Positions 7,536 through 16,969 are shown, counted from the first letter of the stretch. The stretch: 64,000 nt of DNA from Halobellus salinus (GCF_014646875.1 NZ_BMOC01000013.1:1-64000), one strand, 5' to 3'. The notes: a model not told the origin generated them from the letters alone. Program-made: numbers and translations.

Positions 7536-8567
7536 ATGGAAACGCGCAAGGTACAGCGGTTGGGTCCCTCAACGCTCGCCATGACGCTCCCCGCGGAGTG
7601 GGCCAAAGAGCACAACGTCGAGAAGGGTGACGAGGTTTCGCTCCGCATGGGTGGGAAGGGAACGCTGACCGTGCTACCGGAGTCCGCGAGCCAGGAGGAC
7701 TCCTCGGCGGCGATCCGCGCGGACAACCTCGACGCCGACTCCTTAGAGCGGGCGATCGTCGCCCAGTACGTGCTGGGACGGCGGGTCATCCACATCGAAA
7801 AGGAGGATGGCGCGCTCGATTCCGAGCACATCAACGCGGTCTACCAGGCCGAGACCCAGTTGATGGGGCTGGGCGTCATCGAGGAGACCCCCGACCGGAT
7901 CGCGATCCGGTGTTCGGTCGACCCCGAGGATTTCACCCTCGACAACCTGCTCGAACGCCTCGAAAGCACCGGGAGTACAATGCGCGGGGAGGCCATCAAG
8001 GCGCTGGCTCACGGCAACACCGACCTCGCGGAGCGCGCACTGAACCGCGAGCGGCAGGCCAACAAGATCTTTGTGCTCCTGTTGCGCCTGATCTTCACCG
8101 CCTACCAGAATCCAAACCTCGCCCGCGCGGTCGGACTCGAATCGGGCTTCCCTCTCATCGGCTACCGGTCGGTTGCGAAAAACCTCGAACTGACCGCGGA
8201 CAACGCCGAGGACGTCGCGACCATCGTCGCCGACGCGGATGGCGACATACCCGACGTCGACTCGAAGACGATGCGTCGGATCCGGGAGTTCACCGACCAG
8301 GTGGACGAGCTCACCCGAACCGCGGTCCAGTCGGTGGTCGAACGCGACTACGACAAGACCGTCGAGTGCCGCACGCTGTTCCGCCAGCTCCGGGACCGCG
8401 AGCAGGACGTTCTTGACGACCTCCCGGAGATGACCAACGACGAGGTGCTCCAGATTCGCGAGGTGCTGGTGAGTCTCCAGCAGACCGCCCAGTACGCCAT
8501 GCGGAACGCCGAAATCGCGGCGAATCTCGCGCTCAACGAGGAGTCCGAGCACGTCCAGATCGGGTAA
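7536..8567 (+). CDS. Phosphate uptake regulator, AbrB-PhoU fusion
   Basis: 343 residues. The N-terminal 45 residues (METRKVQRLGPSTLAMTLPA, then WAKEHNVEKGDEV) form a SpoVT/AbrB DNA-binding domain. They are followed by two PhoU-type helical repeats (about residues 90-205 and 215-335) with the acidic, metal-binding EEsV-like helices. This architecture is the standard haloarchaeal PhoU-like regulator, normally linked to Pst phosphate transport. No pst genes lie here, so the target is probably elsewhere. The ATG at 7536 is preferred over an in-frame GTG at 7500 because the TATA box ends at 7490, too close to allow the latter to be transcribed. Confidence 0.88.
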   Translation: METRKVQRLGPSTLAMTLPAEWAKEHNVEKGDEVSLRMGGKGTLTVLPESASQEDSSAAIRADNLDADSLERAIVAQYVLGRRVIHIEKEDGALDSEHINAVYQAETQLMGLGVIEETPDRIAIRCSVDPEDFTLDNLLERLESTGSTMRGEAIKALAHGNTDLAERALNRERQANKIFVLLLRLIFTAYQNPNLARAVGLESGFPLIGYRSVAKNLELTADNAEDVATIVADADGDIPDVDSKTMRRIREFTDQVDELTRTAVQSVVERDYDKTVECRTLFRQLRDREQDVLDDLPEMTNDEVLQIREVLVSLQQTAQYAMRNAEIAANLALNEESEHVQIG

Positions 8568-8650
8568 CGATCCCGCGTTCCGTCCCGCGGTCGCCGGGGC
8601 CGACCGCCCGGGTTCGCATGAACTAAGTCACGACCCGCCAACCTCAATCT

Positions 8651-8842
8651 ATGGAAGCCGCATCCGTGGGCTCCGACAAGGGGTTCGGGCTGACAGTCCT
8701 CTTTTCGGTTGTCGCACTCCTGGGCGTCGTGGGGATGTTCATCGCGGGGCTGACCGGCGATCAGCTCGTCGCTGCAGTCGGGTTCGCGGTGGCTACCATC
8801 GCCGCGTCGCTCGCCGTGTCTGCGACTCACCTCTTTGGGTAG
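8651..8842 (+). CDS. Small two-helix membrane protein (DUF7525-like)
   Basis: 63 residues with a short polar N-terminus (MEAASVGSDKGFG) and two hydrophobic segments (about 14-35 and 41-60) split by GLTGDQ. Such short proteins are conserved in haloarchaea; I associate the pattern with DUF7525 from memory. Function unknown. It sits 83 bp after the PhoU-like gene and just before a small winged-helix gene. Confidence 0.7.
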   Translation: MEAASVGSDKGFGLTVLFSVVALLGVVGMFIAGLTGDQLVAAVGFAVATIAASLAVSATHLFG

Positions 8843-8887
8843 TCCAGACGGGAAATTTAAGTCCGAACCGCCCGTATAGCGCGCACG

Positions 8888-9112
8888 ATGAGCGATTTCA
8901 CCGAGGAGGACGAGCGGATCGTCAGCTACCTCCGCGAGAGCGTCTCCGCCGGTGATCGGTATTTCCGCGCGAAGAACATCGCCGACGCCATCGGTCTCTC
9001 CGCGAAGCAGGTCGGGGCCCGCCTCCCACAACTCGCAGAGAAGTCCGACGACGTTGACATCGAAAAGTGGGGGCGCGCGCGGTCAACAACCTGGCGCGTC
9101 ACGCGAAGCTGA
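8888..9112 (+). CDS. Small winged-helix protein (DUF7123-like)
   Basis: 74 residues. RAKNIADAIGLSAKQVGARL reads as a helix-turn-helix recognition segment, followed by a two-strand wing (VDIEKWGRARSTTWRVTRS). This is typical of a conserved haloarchaeal family I recall as DUF7123. It is probably a DNA-binding protein with unknown target. A TATA-like TTTAAG at about 8857-8862 lies 26 bp before the ATG, giving a leaderless transcript. Confidence 0.78.
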   Translation: MSDFTEEDERIVSYLRESVSAGDRYFRAKNIADAIGLSAKQVGARLPQLAEKSDDVDIEKWGRARSTTWRVTRS

Positions 9113-9179
9113 GCCGCCCGCCCAGGTGGCGGGGTGGGGAGCCGCGAGCCTTTTTGACCCCCGCTGCCAACACGCCAGT

Positions 9180-9608
9180 ATGACGGTACGTGTTCGGCGG
9201 GTCCTCGAGTTCGACGGCCCGCCCGAAGCCGTGTGGAACTTCATCTCCGATCCGTCCAAACGGGCAGACGCGATCAGCGTCGTCGACAGCTACGAGATAC
9301 ACGGGGACGGGTCGGCAACCTGGCGCGTTCAGTTGCCGATCCCGCTGGTGAACTCGACTGTCGGTGTCGAAACCGAAGACGTCGCGAGCGACCCGCCAAC
9401 ACACGTCAAGTTCGTCGGGAAGTCCTCAACCTTCCGGGTGACCGGCGAGCACACCATCGAATCGACCGACACGGGGTCGCGACTCGTTAACGAGTTCGTT
9501 GTCGACGGCCGGGTGCCCGGTGTCGAGGGGTTCTTCGAGCGCAACCTCGACGACGAGATGGCCAACCTCGAACGCGCGCTGGAGCAGGCCGTCGGGCCCG
9601 CGACGTGA
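9180..9608 (+). CDS. SRPBCC (START/Bet v1-like) family protein
   Basis: 142 residues with the SRPBCC pattern: beta strand (VRVRRVLEFDGPPEAVWNFI), helix (SDPSKRADAISVVDSYEI), a curved sheet (GSATWRVQLPIP through EHTIES), and a long C-terminal helix (ERNLDDEMANLERALEQAVG). This fold binds hydrophobic ligands; the carbon monoxide dehydrogenase subunit G and polyketide cyclase groups are relatives. No catalytic residues can be assigned. It is separated by 67 bp from the upstream winged-helix gene. Confidence 0.82.
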   Translation: MTVRVRRVLEFDGPPEAVWNFISDPSKRADAISVVDSYEIHGDGSATWRVQLPIPLVNSTVGVETEDVASDPPTHVKFVGKSSTFRVTGEHTIESTDTGSRLVNEFVVDGRVPGVEGFFERNLDDEMANLERALEQAVGPAT

Positions 9609-9862
9609 CCTGTCGGACGCGGTTGGGGCGGGACTCGATCCCGGTGGGTTTATTCGTCTGCGCTTCCGACCAATAAGTGCCGGCGACCGACGCTTTTCTC
9701 GTCGAAGTCGGCACTCAACACACCCGCCGCACACCGCCGCAGTGTCGGGGTCCACTGCGGCTCACCGCGTCCAGCGCTCCCTTCTCCCGGAGAGGGGGCG
9801 GCTGTTCGCACCACTCCCGCCTCCGCCTTCACGCGCCGTCCGCTCACGACGACGAGCGCCGA

Positions 9863-10666
9863 CTACGGCGACGACGCCCGTTTCTCAATCTCGCCGTGGA
9901 GCACCGCGGCGTCGAATCCGTGGTCGGGCCGGATGTTGACGAAGTCCAGAAACCGGGCGGCCGTGAGTAGTTCCGCCGGGGAGAACGCCGAAAGCGCCGC
10001 GTCGACTGTGCGCTTGCCGCCGATCAACGGTTCCAGGGCGCCGAGCGCACACGCGATGTCGTAGGATTTCGCGTCTGTCGCCCGGGAGTCGGAGACGCTG
10101 GTGGCGTCGATGAAATAGATCTCCTCGTCCAGGATGAGCACGTTCTCCGCGCGGAGGTCGCCGTGGAGCAGGTCGTGGTGGTGCATCGTCCGTAGCGCCG
10201 CGAACACCGCGGGCGCGAGGTCGGCCTCCGAGGCGGTGTCGAGGTCGTTGAGGGTCCGTAACTCCGGAAGGTATTCGAGCACGACAACGCCGAGGCCGTC
10301 AACCTCGAACGCCTCCACGGGTTCGGGGGCGTTGAGGCCGATGTCCCGCATCCGGGTTGTGGCTTCGAGTTCGTGTTCTGCCATCTCCACGGGGTCCTCG
10401 AAGCGCTCGAAGAAGCCCTCAGTCCCCGAGGAAAAAGCGCCGAGGTTCCGCCCGGTGGTGAACAGCCCGTGGACCACGGAGTTTCGCTTCGAGATCACCT
10501 TCACGAACCACCGGTCGTCAACCACCATCGGTGTTGAGAGCCAGTTGTCGGCGTCGAGAAAACGGACTGACACCTCTTCGCGGCCGTACCGGTCGCGGAT
10601 CTCGCGGGCCACAGCCTCCAAGCGGGGCCACTCAACGCGCCCGCGCAGGAGGCGGCGGAGCTCCAT
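9863..10666 (-). CDS. RIO/Bud32-like atypical protein kinase
   Basis: 267 residues. A 60-residue N-terminal wing (MELRRLLRGRVEWPRLEAVA) precedes a kinase fold. The ATP lysine is in DDRWFVKVISKRNS, the linker in VVLEYLPELRTL, the catalytic loop in LLHGDLRAENVLI (HGDLxxxN, as in RIO and Bud32 kinases), and the metal-binding aspartate in IYFIDATSV. This is a conserved haloarchaeal RIO-like Ser/Thr kinase; the target is unknown. It is not the KEOPS Kae1-Bud32 fusion, which would be about 530 residues. It is co-oriented with a universal stress protein gene 66 bp upstream. Confidence 0.85.
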   Translation of the reverse strand: MELRRLLRGRVEWPRLEAVAREIRDRYGREEVSVRFLDADNWLSTPMVVDDRWFVKVISKRNSVVHGLFTTGRNLGAFSSGTEGFFERFEDPVEMAEHELEATTRMRDIGLNAPEPVEAFEVDGLGVVVLEYLPELRTLNDLDTASEADLAPAVFAALRTMHHHDLLHGDLRAENVLILDEEIYFIDATSVSDSRATDAKSYDIACALGALEPLIGGKRTVDAALSAFSPAELLTAARFLDFVNIRPDHGFDAAVLHGEIEKRASSP

Positions 10667-10732
10667 AGCGGCCTTAACGTTCTACGAGCGTATATACGTC
10701 GCCCCGGTGTGGCGGTCGCTCTCGTGTGGCCG

Positions 10733-11185
10733 TCATGCCTGCCCGGCCGCATCCACCTGGAGTGTCACAACCGGCACGTCCGACCGCCGGGCGGTCCGTT
10801 CGGCCGCGCTCCCCAACAGATACCGCTCCGGTCCGGCTCGGCCGTGCGTCCCCATCACGGTCAGATCGCAGTCGTGCGCAACCGCGTACGCCACGATGTC
10901 CCGGCTGGGGATGCCGGCCTCGACCGCGGCGACGGTCTCGATTCCGGCATCGGCCGCACGCGCCGTGACCGTCGCCACCACCGACTCCGCACGGGATCGG
11001 AGCTCCCGTTCGACGTGGGCTGCGTTCACCGCCGGGAGGGTCCGAGCCATCTCGGTCGCATCGACTACAGACAGGGCGTGGAGCGTCGCGTCCGACCCGG
11101 CTGCGAGGCCGGTCGCGTGGTCGGTCGCACGCTCCGCGCACTCGCTTCCGTCGGTCGGGACGAGGATCCGGTCGTACATACTCAC
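10733..11185 (-). CDS. Universal stress protein, UspA family
   Basis: 150 residues with the single-domain UspA fold: MYDRILVPTDGSECAERATD at the N-terminus and the ATP-binding motif VMGTHGRAGPERYLLGSAAE (G-2x-G-9x-G-S) near residue 115. Members bind ATP and are thought to act as stress-responsive switches. Two codons (MS) precede the conserved MYDRIL start; either ATG is plausible. A second UspA lies at about 55.9 kb. Confidence 0.9.
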   Translation of the reverse strand: MSMYDRILVPTDGSECAERATDHATGLAAGSDATLHALSVVDATEMARTLPAVNAAHVERELRSRAESVVATVTARAADAGIETVAAVEAGIPSRDIVAYAVAHDCDLTVMGTHGRAGPERYLLGSAAERTARRSDVPVVTLQVDAAGQA

Positions 11186-11270
11186 TGGTCTGTGGCCGGC
11201 TGCGTTGAGCGTTCGGGTGGTTCCCGCTCGGTGGAACCGGGGCGTTCGGGCCGGGGTATCGGTCGGCGGC

Positions 11271-12392
11271 TCACTCCGAGAGCCGCTCGGCGATCCGACG
11301 GGCGCCCTCCGCGGGTGCGAGGTCCGGACGGTCAGCGGCGATACACTCCACGTCGCGGTCGAGCGCCGCGGAGAGCCGCTCCTCGAAAACGTCCACGATC
11401 CCGGGGATACACGCCATTCCGCCGGTGAGGACGATGGGTTTCGAGAGCGCGAGCTGGTAGGGCTTCATGTGGTCGTTCGCGAGCTGTGCGAGGAAGTTGT
11501 TGGCGACCTCGTCGACCGCGTCGTCGATGTAGTCGTCCAACGGCTCCATGACCGACCGCTCGATGGTGAACTCGTGGGCGCCACCGCCGGGCTGTTGGAT
11601 CACGTCGGTGAACGGCTCGAACTCCTCGAAATCGGCGTGGTCTTCTTTGTACTCTCGCGCGGTGGTGAGGTCGATGTTGACCCGACCCTGGGTCTCCTCC
11701 TCGACGGCGTTTGCGATGTTGCGGTCGACTTCGTTGCCGGTGACTGCGCCCGACACGAACGGCGAGAGCTGTTCGCCGTGGCGGTACGCGGAGGCCTCCA
11801 GGTTGGTCGACCCCATGTTCACGGCCGCGAACACCTGCTCGATGGCTTCGAGGTCGTCGCCGATCGCCGGGATCGACCCACACAGCGACTCCGGGAAGCT
11901 CCGGACCGGGGCGTCGCCGACGGGGCTGTTCTCGATCACGCGTTCGAGGTTGCGGAGTCCGGGTTCGTTGTCGATGGTCGGGATGGCGTAGACCACCGCG
12001 CTGTCGGCGTCCGGCCCATCCGTGCTGTCGGCGTCCAGCCCCTCCGCAGTGACGACCTCCTCGAAGAACGTCGCCGCGAGGTCGACGCTCTCGTCGTCCT
12101 CCGGGAGCCCAGACCGGAGCATGTACCGGACCCGGTCGGGATACTTCTGAGCGGCCTGCTCGCCGAACAGCACCCGTTTCTCGCCGGTGAGGGCGTCCTC
12201 GTATTTCGCGAGACAGGTCAGCGTCCGCACGGTTTCGACTGACCCCTCGCAGACGTACTGGAGTACGGTTCGTGTACTGCCGAGTTTGACGCCGACCGGG
12301 GTGCGCCCCGGCTCGGACCGGGTGCCGGCGGTGTCGGCTGTCGCTTCCGTCTCCGATCCGTCCGCGTCGGCGGACGCGCCATCAGCTCCCAT
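11271..12392 (-). CDS. Actin-superfamily ATPase (salactin/MreB-like)
   Basis: 373 residues. After a 30-residue acidic, Ala/Asp-rich N-terminus comes TPVGVKLGSTRTVLQYVC, in the phosphate-1 loop position of the actin/Hsp70 fold. Phosphate-2 is at VNMGSTNLEASAY and the adenosine loop at PIVLTGGMACIPGIVD. The middle carries an Asp/Glu-rich helical section. The size and order of motifs fit bacterial MreB/ParM and the haloarchaeal polymer-forming actin homologue salactin, but orthology to salactin cannot be proved from here. In phosphate-2 the usual first Asp is Asn, which may slow hydrolysis. The adjacent upstream gene encodes a FlaD/E-domain protein on the same strand, a suggestive pairing. Confidence 0.8.
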   Translation of the reverse strand: MGADGASADADGSETEATADTAGTRSEPGRTPVGVKLGSTRTVLQYVCEGSVETVRTLTCLAKYEDALTGEKRVLFGEQAAQKYPDRVRYMLRSGLPEDDESVDLAATFFEEVVTAEGLDADSTDGPDADSAVVYAIPTIDNEPGLRNLERVIENSPVGDAPVRSFPESLCGSIPAIGDDLEAIEQVFAAVNMGSTNLEASAYRHGEQLSPFVSGAVTGNEVDRNIANAVEEETQGRVNIDLTTAREYKEDHADFEEFEPFTDVIQQPGGGAHEFTIERSVMEPLDDYIDDAVDEVANNFLAQLANDHMKPYQLALSKPIVLTGGMACIPGIVDVFEERLSAALDRDVECIAADRPDLAPAEGARRIAERLSE

Positions 12393-12458
12393 ACTCCGAG
12401 GGAACGAGAACCGATTAAAAAGTCCTGTTGGTGTCCCGAAGCGACTGAGGCCGGGAGG

Positions 12459-13328
12459 TCACGTCATCGAGGCCAACCGCGCGATGTAGACCAGGCTGAG
12501 GTGGTGGTCGTCGACGTCGAAGGTCTCGGTCTCGGAGACCTCCCCGGAGAACCCCACGAGGTAATCGCGGAGTTCCGCTTCGACCTCCGCGGCCAGCCAC
12601 TCGACGGTGTGGTAGTACCGGAGCGCGTCCAGTGTCCGCTTGAACCCACCCTTCAGTACGAGGAACTCAAGCCAGTCGAACAGCAGGCGTTCGGCGGCGT
12701 ACGCGTCCGGAAGCGCCGTGAGGTACGGCTTCGACAGTCCCTCCGAGTCCGCGGTTTCGTGGACGAGAAGGTGTTCGAGTTGGTTCTCGCGCAGGGCTTT
12801 TGCGGGGCCGCTCCGGGGGCGCTCCCGAACCTCCGTGTCGAACTGAAAACGACCGACATCCTCGTCGGCGTAGCCGGTGCGGTGACGACCGCCCGAGTCG
12901 TGGCGGGGCCGCCGCTCGTTCCGGCCGCCGGCGTGGCCGTTCCGGTGCCGACCGTCGCCGTCGTCACCGAACCCGAACTCGCGGGCGATCCGGTCGGCGC
13001 GAACCACTTCCTCACCGTCTCGACCGCGGTCGGTGTGCTCCGACCGGCCGTTCCCACCCCGCGGCCGGACGGTAACCTTCCCGGAGGGTGACTCGTCCGA
13101 CGACGCCTGATCCTGACGACTGTCACCGGGCTGCTCCCCGGACCGGCCGTTCCGACGTGGCCCCCGTCGGGCGCCGTTCGACTCGCCTCGGCGGTGCTGT
13201 GGTGGCCCATCTCGGTTGTGACGCCCGTTTTCCGCCCGGTCAGTGCCGTCGGACCGACGTGCGTCCCGCCGGTCGTCGGCGATACGTCTGAGCTCTCGGA
13301 GGTCGTAGTCGTCAGGATCGATTGTCAT
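12459..13328 (-). CDS. Archaellum FlaD/FlaE-domain protein with long disordered N-terminus
   Basis: 289 residues. The C-terminal ~100 residues match the archaeal flagella accessory D/E domain: KPYLTALPDAYAAERLLFDW, then LEFLVLKGGFKRTLDALRYY and VEWLAAEVEAELRDYLVGFS. The N-terminal ~180 residues are low complexity, rich in Arg, Asp, Gly and Asn, and probably disordered. FlaD/E proteins link the archaellum motor with chemotaxis. No archaellin or fla genes are nearby, so this is a stand-alone paralogue. Start MTIDPDDYDLRELRRIADD is preferred over a six-codon upstream extension. A TATA-like CATAAACTC lies 55 bp upstream. Confidence 0.8.
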   Translation of the reverse strand: MTIDPDDYDLRELRRIADDRRDARRSDGTDRAENGRHNRDGPPQHRRGESNGARRGPRRNGRSGEQPGDSRQDQASSDESPSGKVTVRPRGGNGRSEHTDRGRDGEEVVRADRIAREFGFGDDGDGRHRNGHAGGRNERRPRHDSGGRHRTGYADEDVGRFQFDTEVRERPRSGPAKALRENQLEHLLVHETADSEGLSKPYLTALPDAYAAERLLFDWLEFLVLKGGFKRTLDALRYYHTVEWLAAEVEAELRDYLVGFSGEVSETETFDVDDHHLSLVYIARLASMT

Positions 13329-13480
13329 AGCCTGTGTGCGTCCCACGGCGGTCTACGGCCGCCCGGAGTGTCAGGTTTGAGTTTATGATGTCGGCGCATA
13401 ACCCTATCCCTCGAGTTATCAGAAACGGTAACGTGAACTCCGTCGGCGTTCGGCCAACGCAGTGCGGGTGCTGTGGAGGC

Positions 13481-14272
<792 letters not shown>

Positions 14273-14318
14273 ACGCGACCTTGGGGGTTCGGACTCATAT
14301 GGTTCGTGGCCGCGCGCG

Positions 14319-14996
14319 TCACGTCAAGACGCACTTCAGTTCCGACCGGAGGTGCGGGCCGATGCTGGCGAGCAGCCCCGGAGGGTCGGTGTCCGCGGGA
14401 CAGACGATGCTCTGTTCCAACAGCCCCAGCCGCTCGACGGTCACGATGTCGTCGGCGTGGCCGGCGCGATTGACCGTCGCCCGCACGCGGCCTCGGGTCG
14501 CGCTGTTGACGTTCACTCGGCCGCTGCCCTCGCCCCGCGTCCACTCGTAGAGCCGATCCCGGGTCGCGTCGGCCAGCCGGGAGGGCTCGCCGTAGACGAA
14601 CCGCAGCGGGGTGTGTTGGACGATCCCGAACCGGTCGCGGATCTGTCCGGGCGTCCCGGTTCCGAGCCCGAGTTCCGCCGCGGGGATCCGGACCCGAGTG
14701 CCGTTGCCGACGTCCAGCAGCCATCCGTCGTCGTCCCACGCGTCGAGGGTTCCCACGTAGGTTTCGCCGGGCTCGAACGCCGTGCCGACCTCCCCCCACG
14801 ACTCGGCGAGGGCGTTGCCGGCGGCGGTGGCGTCCGCACCCGAGAGCTCGACCGCCACGAAGTCGTCGTCCCGGACGTCGATCTCCCACTCGACGGCGAG
14901 GTCACCGATCTCGTTGTCGACGAGGGAGTCGAACCCCTGGATCGCACGGCCGCGTGCGTCGCCGCCGACGTAACACTTGGTTGCGAGGACAACCAT
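14319..14996 (-). CDS. DUF2110 family protein
   Basis: 225 residues of a conserved archaeal family of unknown function. There is an N-terminal alpha/beta part with VVLATKCYVGGDARGRAIQG. A central small beta-barrel follows (GETYVGTLDAWDDDGWLLDV, RVRIPAAELGLG), which looks like an S1/OB-like nucleic-acid-binding unit. The C-terminal part ends in LRSELKCVLT. The start overlaps the stop of tfe by one base, so the two are translationally coupled. Coupling to a basal transcription factor hints at a role in transcription or RNA metabolism, by inference. Confidence 0.85.
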   Translation of the reverse strand: MVVLATKCYVGGDARGRAIQGFDSLVDNEIGDLAVEWEIDVRDDDFVAVELSGADATAAGNALAESWGEVGTAFEPGETYVGTLDAWDDDGWLLDVGNGTRVRIPAAELGLGTGTPGQIRDRFGIVQHTPLRFVYGEPSRLADATRDRLYEWTRGEGSGRVNVNSATRGRVRATVNRAGHADDIVTVERLGLLEQSIVCPADTDPPGLLASIGPHLRSELKCVLT

Positions 14997-15526
14997 CAGT
15001 CGTCACGACCCACGTCGACGTTGAGTTCGTCCCGAAGCTCCGCGATCCGCCGTTCCATGGCGTTGACCATGTCGTCGTTCTCCATCGGCTCCAGCGGGGC
15101 CCCGGTCTCGGGGCACTGAAAGCCCTGCTCCATCGCCTCGGAGAACTCGAACCGGATGCCTGCGGGCTCCGAAAGGTAAAATTCGTGGGTCTGTTCGTAC
15201 TCCAAGCGCTCTTCGAGCGCCTCAAGCAGCCGGTCCATCTCCTCGCGGAGGTTCTCGGGGATGTTCTCGTAGTGGAACGTCCAGAGGTAGGTCAGCCACC
15301 CGGAGTCCTCGTCGCGGACCCGGCGGTACTCCGCGAGGTCGTTCTCGTAGAGAATAAACAGCGCGCGCCGAACGTCGTTGAGCTCCAGCCCCAACTCCTC
15401 GGCGAGTTCCTCGTCGGTCACCTCGCCGTCCGGTGGGGCCGCCGCAACCGGCATCCCCGTCGGTCCGACCAGTTCGTGGAGGTATTTCTGGATGACAGGG
15501 TCGTTCAGCAGCTCCTCAAAAGCCAT
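14996..15526 (-). CDS. tfe: Transcription initiation factor TFE alpha
   Basis: 176 residues. The N-terminal extended winged helix (EELLNDPVIQKYLHELVG through DEELAEELGLELNDVRRALF) is typical of TFE/TFIIE-alpha, which stabilises open complexes with TBP, TFB and RNA polymerase. A coiled linker (ENLREEMDRLLEALEERLEY) leads to the zinc-ribbon region. That region reads FYLSEPAGIRFEFSEAMEQG followed by FQCPETGAPLEPME and keeps only one of the four expected zinc cysteines. A TATA box lies about 29 bp upstream of the start, giving an almost leaderless mRNA. Downstream DUF2110 overlaps by one base. Confidence 0.92.
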   Translation of the reverse strand: MAFEELLNDPVIQKYLHELVGPTGMPVAAAPPDGEVTDEELAEELGLELNDVRRALFILYENDLAEYRRVRDEDSGWLTYLWTFHYENIPENLREEMDRLLEALEERLEYEQTHEFYLSEPAGIRFEFSEAMEQGFQCPETGAPLEPMENDDMVNAMERRIAELRDELNVDVGRDD

Positions 15527-15551
15527 TACGTACGTGTGCGCCGCTCACTCG

Positions 15552-15558
15552 TTTTAAA
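15552..15558 (-). promoter_or_regulatory. TATA box of tfe
   Basis: CTTTAAAAC on the minus strand lies 25-32 bp ahead of the tfe ATG, as expected for leaderless or short-leader haloarchaeal mRNAs. Confidence 0.6.
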
Positions 15559-15654
15559 GTTGCGGAAGCCGGAGGATCCGTACGGCAGACGGCGCGCGGG
15601 GTGTGAGCGAGCCCCCCTGCTCGACGCGACGGTTGTGTCGTCAGGACACTGCCG

Positions 15655-16200
15655 TCAGAGTCGACGGGACATCCGGTGTGCGGTCCCCATAGGATTGATC
15701 ACCGAGAAGCCTGCGCGGGTGTAGAACCGCTGGATATCCCGCTTCCAGGACTCGACGGAGAGCCACACGTACCCGACGCCTTCGTGCCTCGCGTGGCCCA
15801 ACCCGACGGCCATCAGCCTGGTTCCGATCCCGGCGTGTTGGAACTCCTGGTGAACGAAGATCGCGAGTTCGTGCCGCCCAGTGCCGTCGGGGACGAAACT
15901 GATGTGCCCCACCGGCCGGTCGCCGTCGAGCGCGACGACGTTCACGCCCGCCAGCAGGCCGGTGAGCCACTCGCGGACCGCATCGGCGGCGAGCGGGGGC
16001 GTTCCCTGGGCTCGCTGTGCGGGGTCGAACGTCGTGTACATCCGGACGAGGCCCTCGAAATCCTCGGGGTGATACGGACGGAGGATGATCTCCCGTTCGG
16101 CACCGTCGACGAACGTTTCCGGCGGACGGACGGGCGTGATGCGGGTCGGTCGGATACGACCGAAGAGCCGTCCGAACGCCCGGCGGATCGTCTCGATCAC
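15655..16200 (-). CDS. GNAT family N-acetyltransferase
   Basis: 181 residues. The GNAT core starts at REIILRPYHPEDFEGLVRMY. The central strand is GRHELAIFVHQEF and the acetyl-CoA pyrophosphate loop is QHAGIGTRLM. The last helix-strand is SVESWKRDIQRFYTRAGFSV. The first 35 residues are basic and precede the fold. The acceptor substrate is unknown. It has its own minus-strand transcription unit, with a 107-bp spacer to aTrm56 upstream. Confidence 0.86.
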   Translation of the reverse strand: MIETIRRAFGRLFGRIRPTRITPVRPPETFVDGAEREIILRPYHPEDFEGLVRMYTTFDPAQRAQGTPPLAADAVREWLTGLLAGVNVVALDGDRPVGHISFVPDGTGRHELAIFVHQEFQHAGIGTRLMAVGLGHARHEGVGYVWLSVESWKRDIQRFYTRAGFSVINPMGTAHRMSRRL

Positions 16201-16308
16201 TCGGGGACCCTCTTACAGGGGTGTCGTGGCAGAGGAACTTAAATGTAGATCGGAGATCAGGTTGTGGGACCGGCCGTCCGCGCGATAGGGACCGGTCTCC
16301 GGCCCCGC

Positions 16309-16863
16309 TCACGACTCGTCGGCCGCGCCGTCGCCGTCGACCACGCGCTTGCCGCTCGCCTGCGGGACCACCCGGTTTTCTGCGTCTTCCCACTCCTGCG
16401 CCAGCTCCCGGCCCTCGAACAGCCGATCCAGGAAGACCGCCAACCCTGCGACCTCCGAGTGGGGTTGGTTGGTGACCGCGACGTTCCAGTCGGCCGCGTC
16501 GTACACCTCGAAGGGCACTTTCTCGCCGCCGACCACGATCAACAGCGGCTCCGACCGGTGGCGCTGCCGGATGTCGCCCGCGACGTCTTGGACCCGTTCG
16601 CCGTACATCGTGAGGTGGACCACGGCCCCCGACCACCGGTCGATGGTGGCGTCCAACTCCGCGGTCTGCTCAACCTCGAAGGGGCCACCGAACCGGTCGG
16701 TGATGTCGGCGACAGTCGCCCGGGATTGGCTGGCGTTGTCCGGGAGGATCACGCGGTCAGCGCCGAGCGCCCGGGCGGTGAGTCCGACGTGGGTCGTCAT
16801 CCGGTCGTCCCGGCCGGGGCGGTGGCCGTACCGGAGGACGGCCACCTCTGGTTCCTCGTGCAT
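16309..16863 (-). CDS. trm56: tRNA (cytidine(56)-2'-O)-methyltransferase
   Basis: 184 residues of the archaeal SPOUT enzyme aTrm56, which methylates the 2'-O of C56 in the T-loop of tRNAs using SAM. Signatures are EVAVLRYGHRPGRDDRMTTH at the N-terminus, LGADRVILPDN, VVHLTMYGERV, and the knot segment LLIVVGGEKVPFEVYDAADW with VTNQPHSEVAGLAVFLDRLF. ATG at 16861-16863 places the conserved RYGHRPxRD within 15 residues of the start, as in homologues. The Ala/Asp-rich C-terminal tail is dispensable-looking. Confidence 0.93.
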   Translation of the reverse strand: MHEEPEVAVLRYGHRPGRDDRMTTHVGLTARALGADRVILPDNASQSRATVADITDRFGGPFEVEQTAELDATIDRWSGAVVHLTMYGERVQDVAGDIRQRHRSEPLLIVVGGEKVPFEVYDAADWNVAVTNQPHSEVAGLAVFLDRLFEGRELAQEWEDAENRVVPQASGKRVVDGDGAADES

Positions 16864-16969
16864 ACCCCGACACACTCGGGGCGTGCGGTAATGGGCTTCG
16901 GAACGTGCGGACGACGACCATCTCGTCGCGGAGCGGTACGGCTTTGCGTCCCGGCCGCCATATCCGAGT

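Noticed and set aside
9609-9862. tRNA or small RNA in the spacer after the SRPBCC gene
   Set aside because: No T-arm GTTCRANYC, acceptor pairing or stable hairpin was visible; no tRNA was recognised anywhere in the window.
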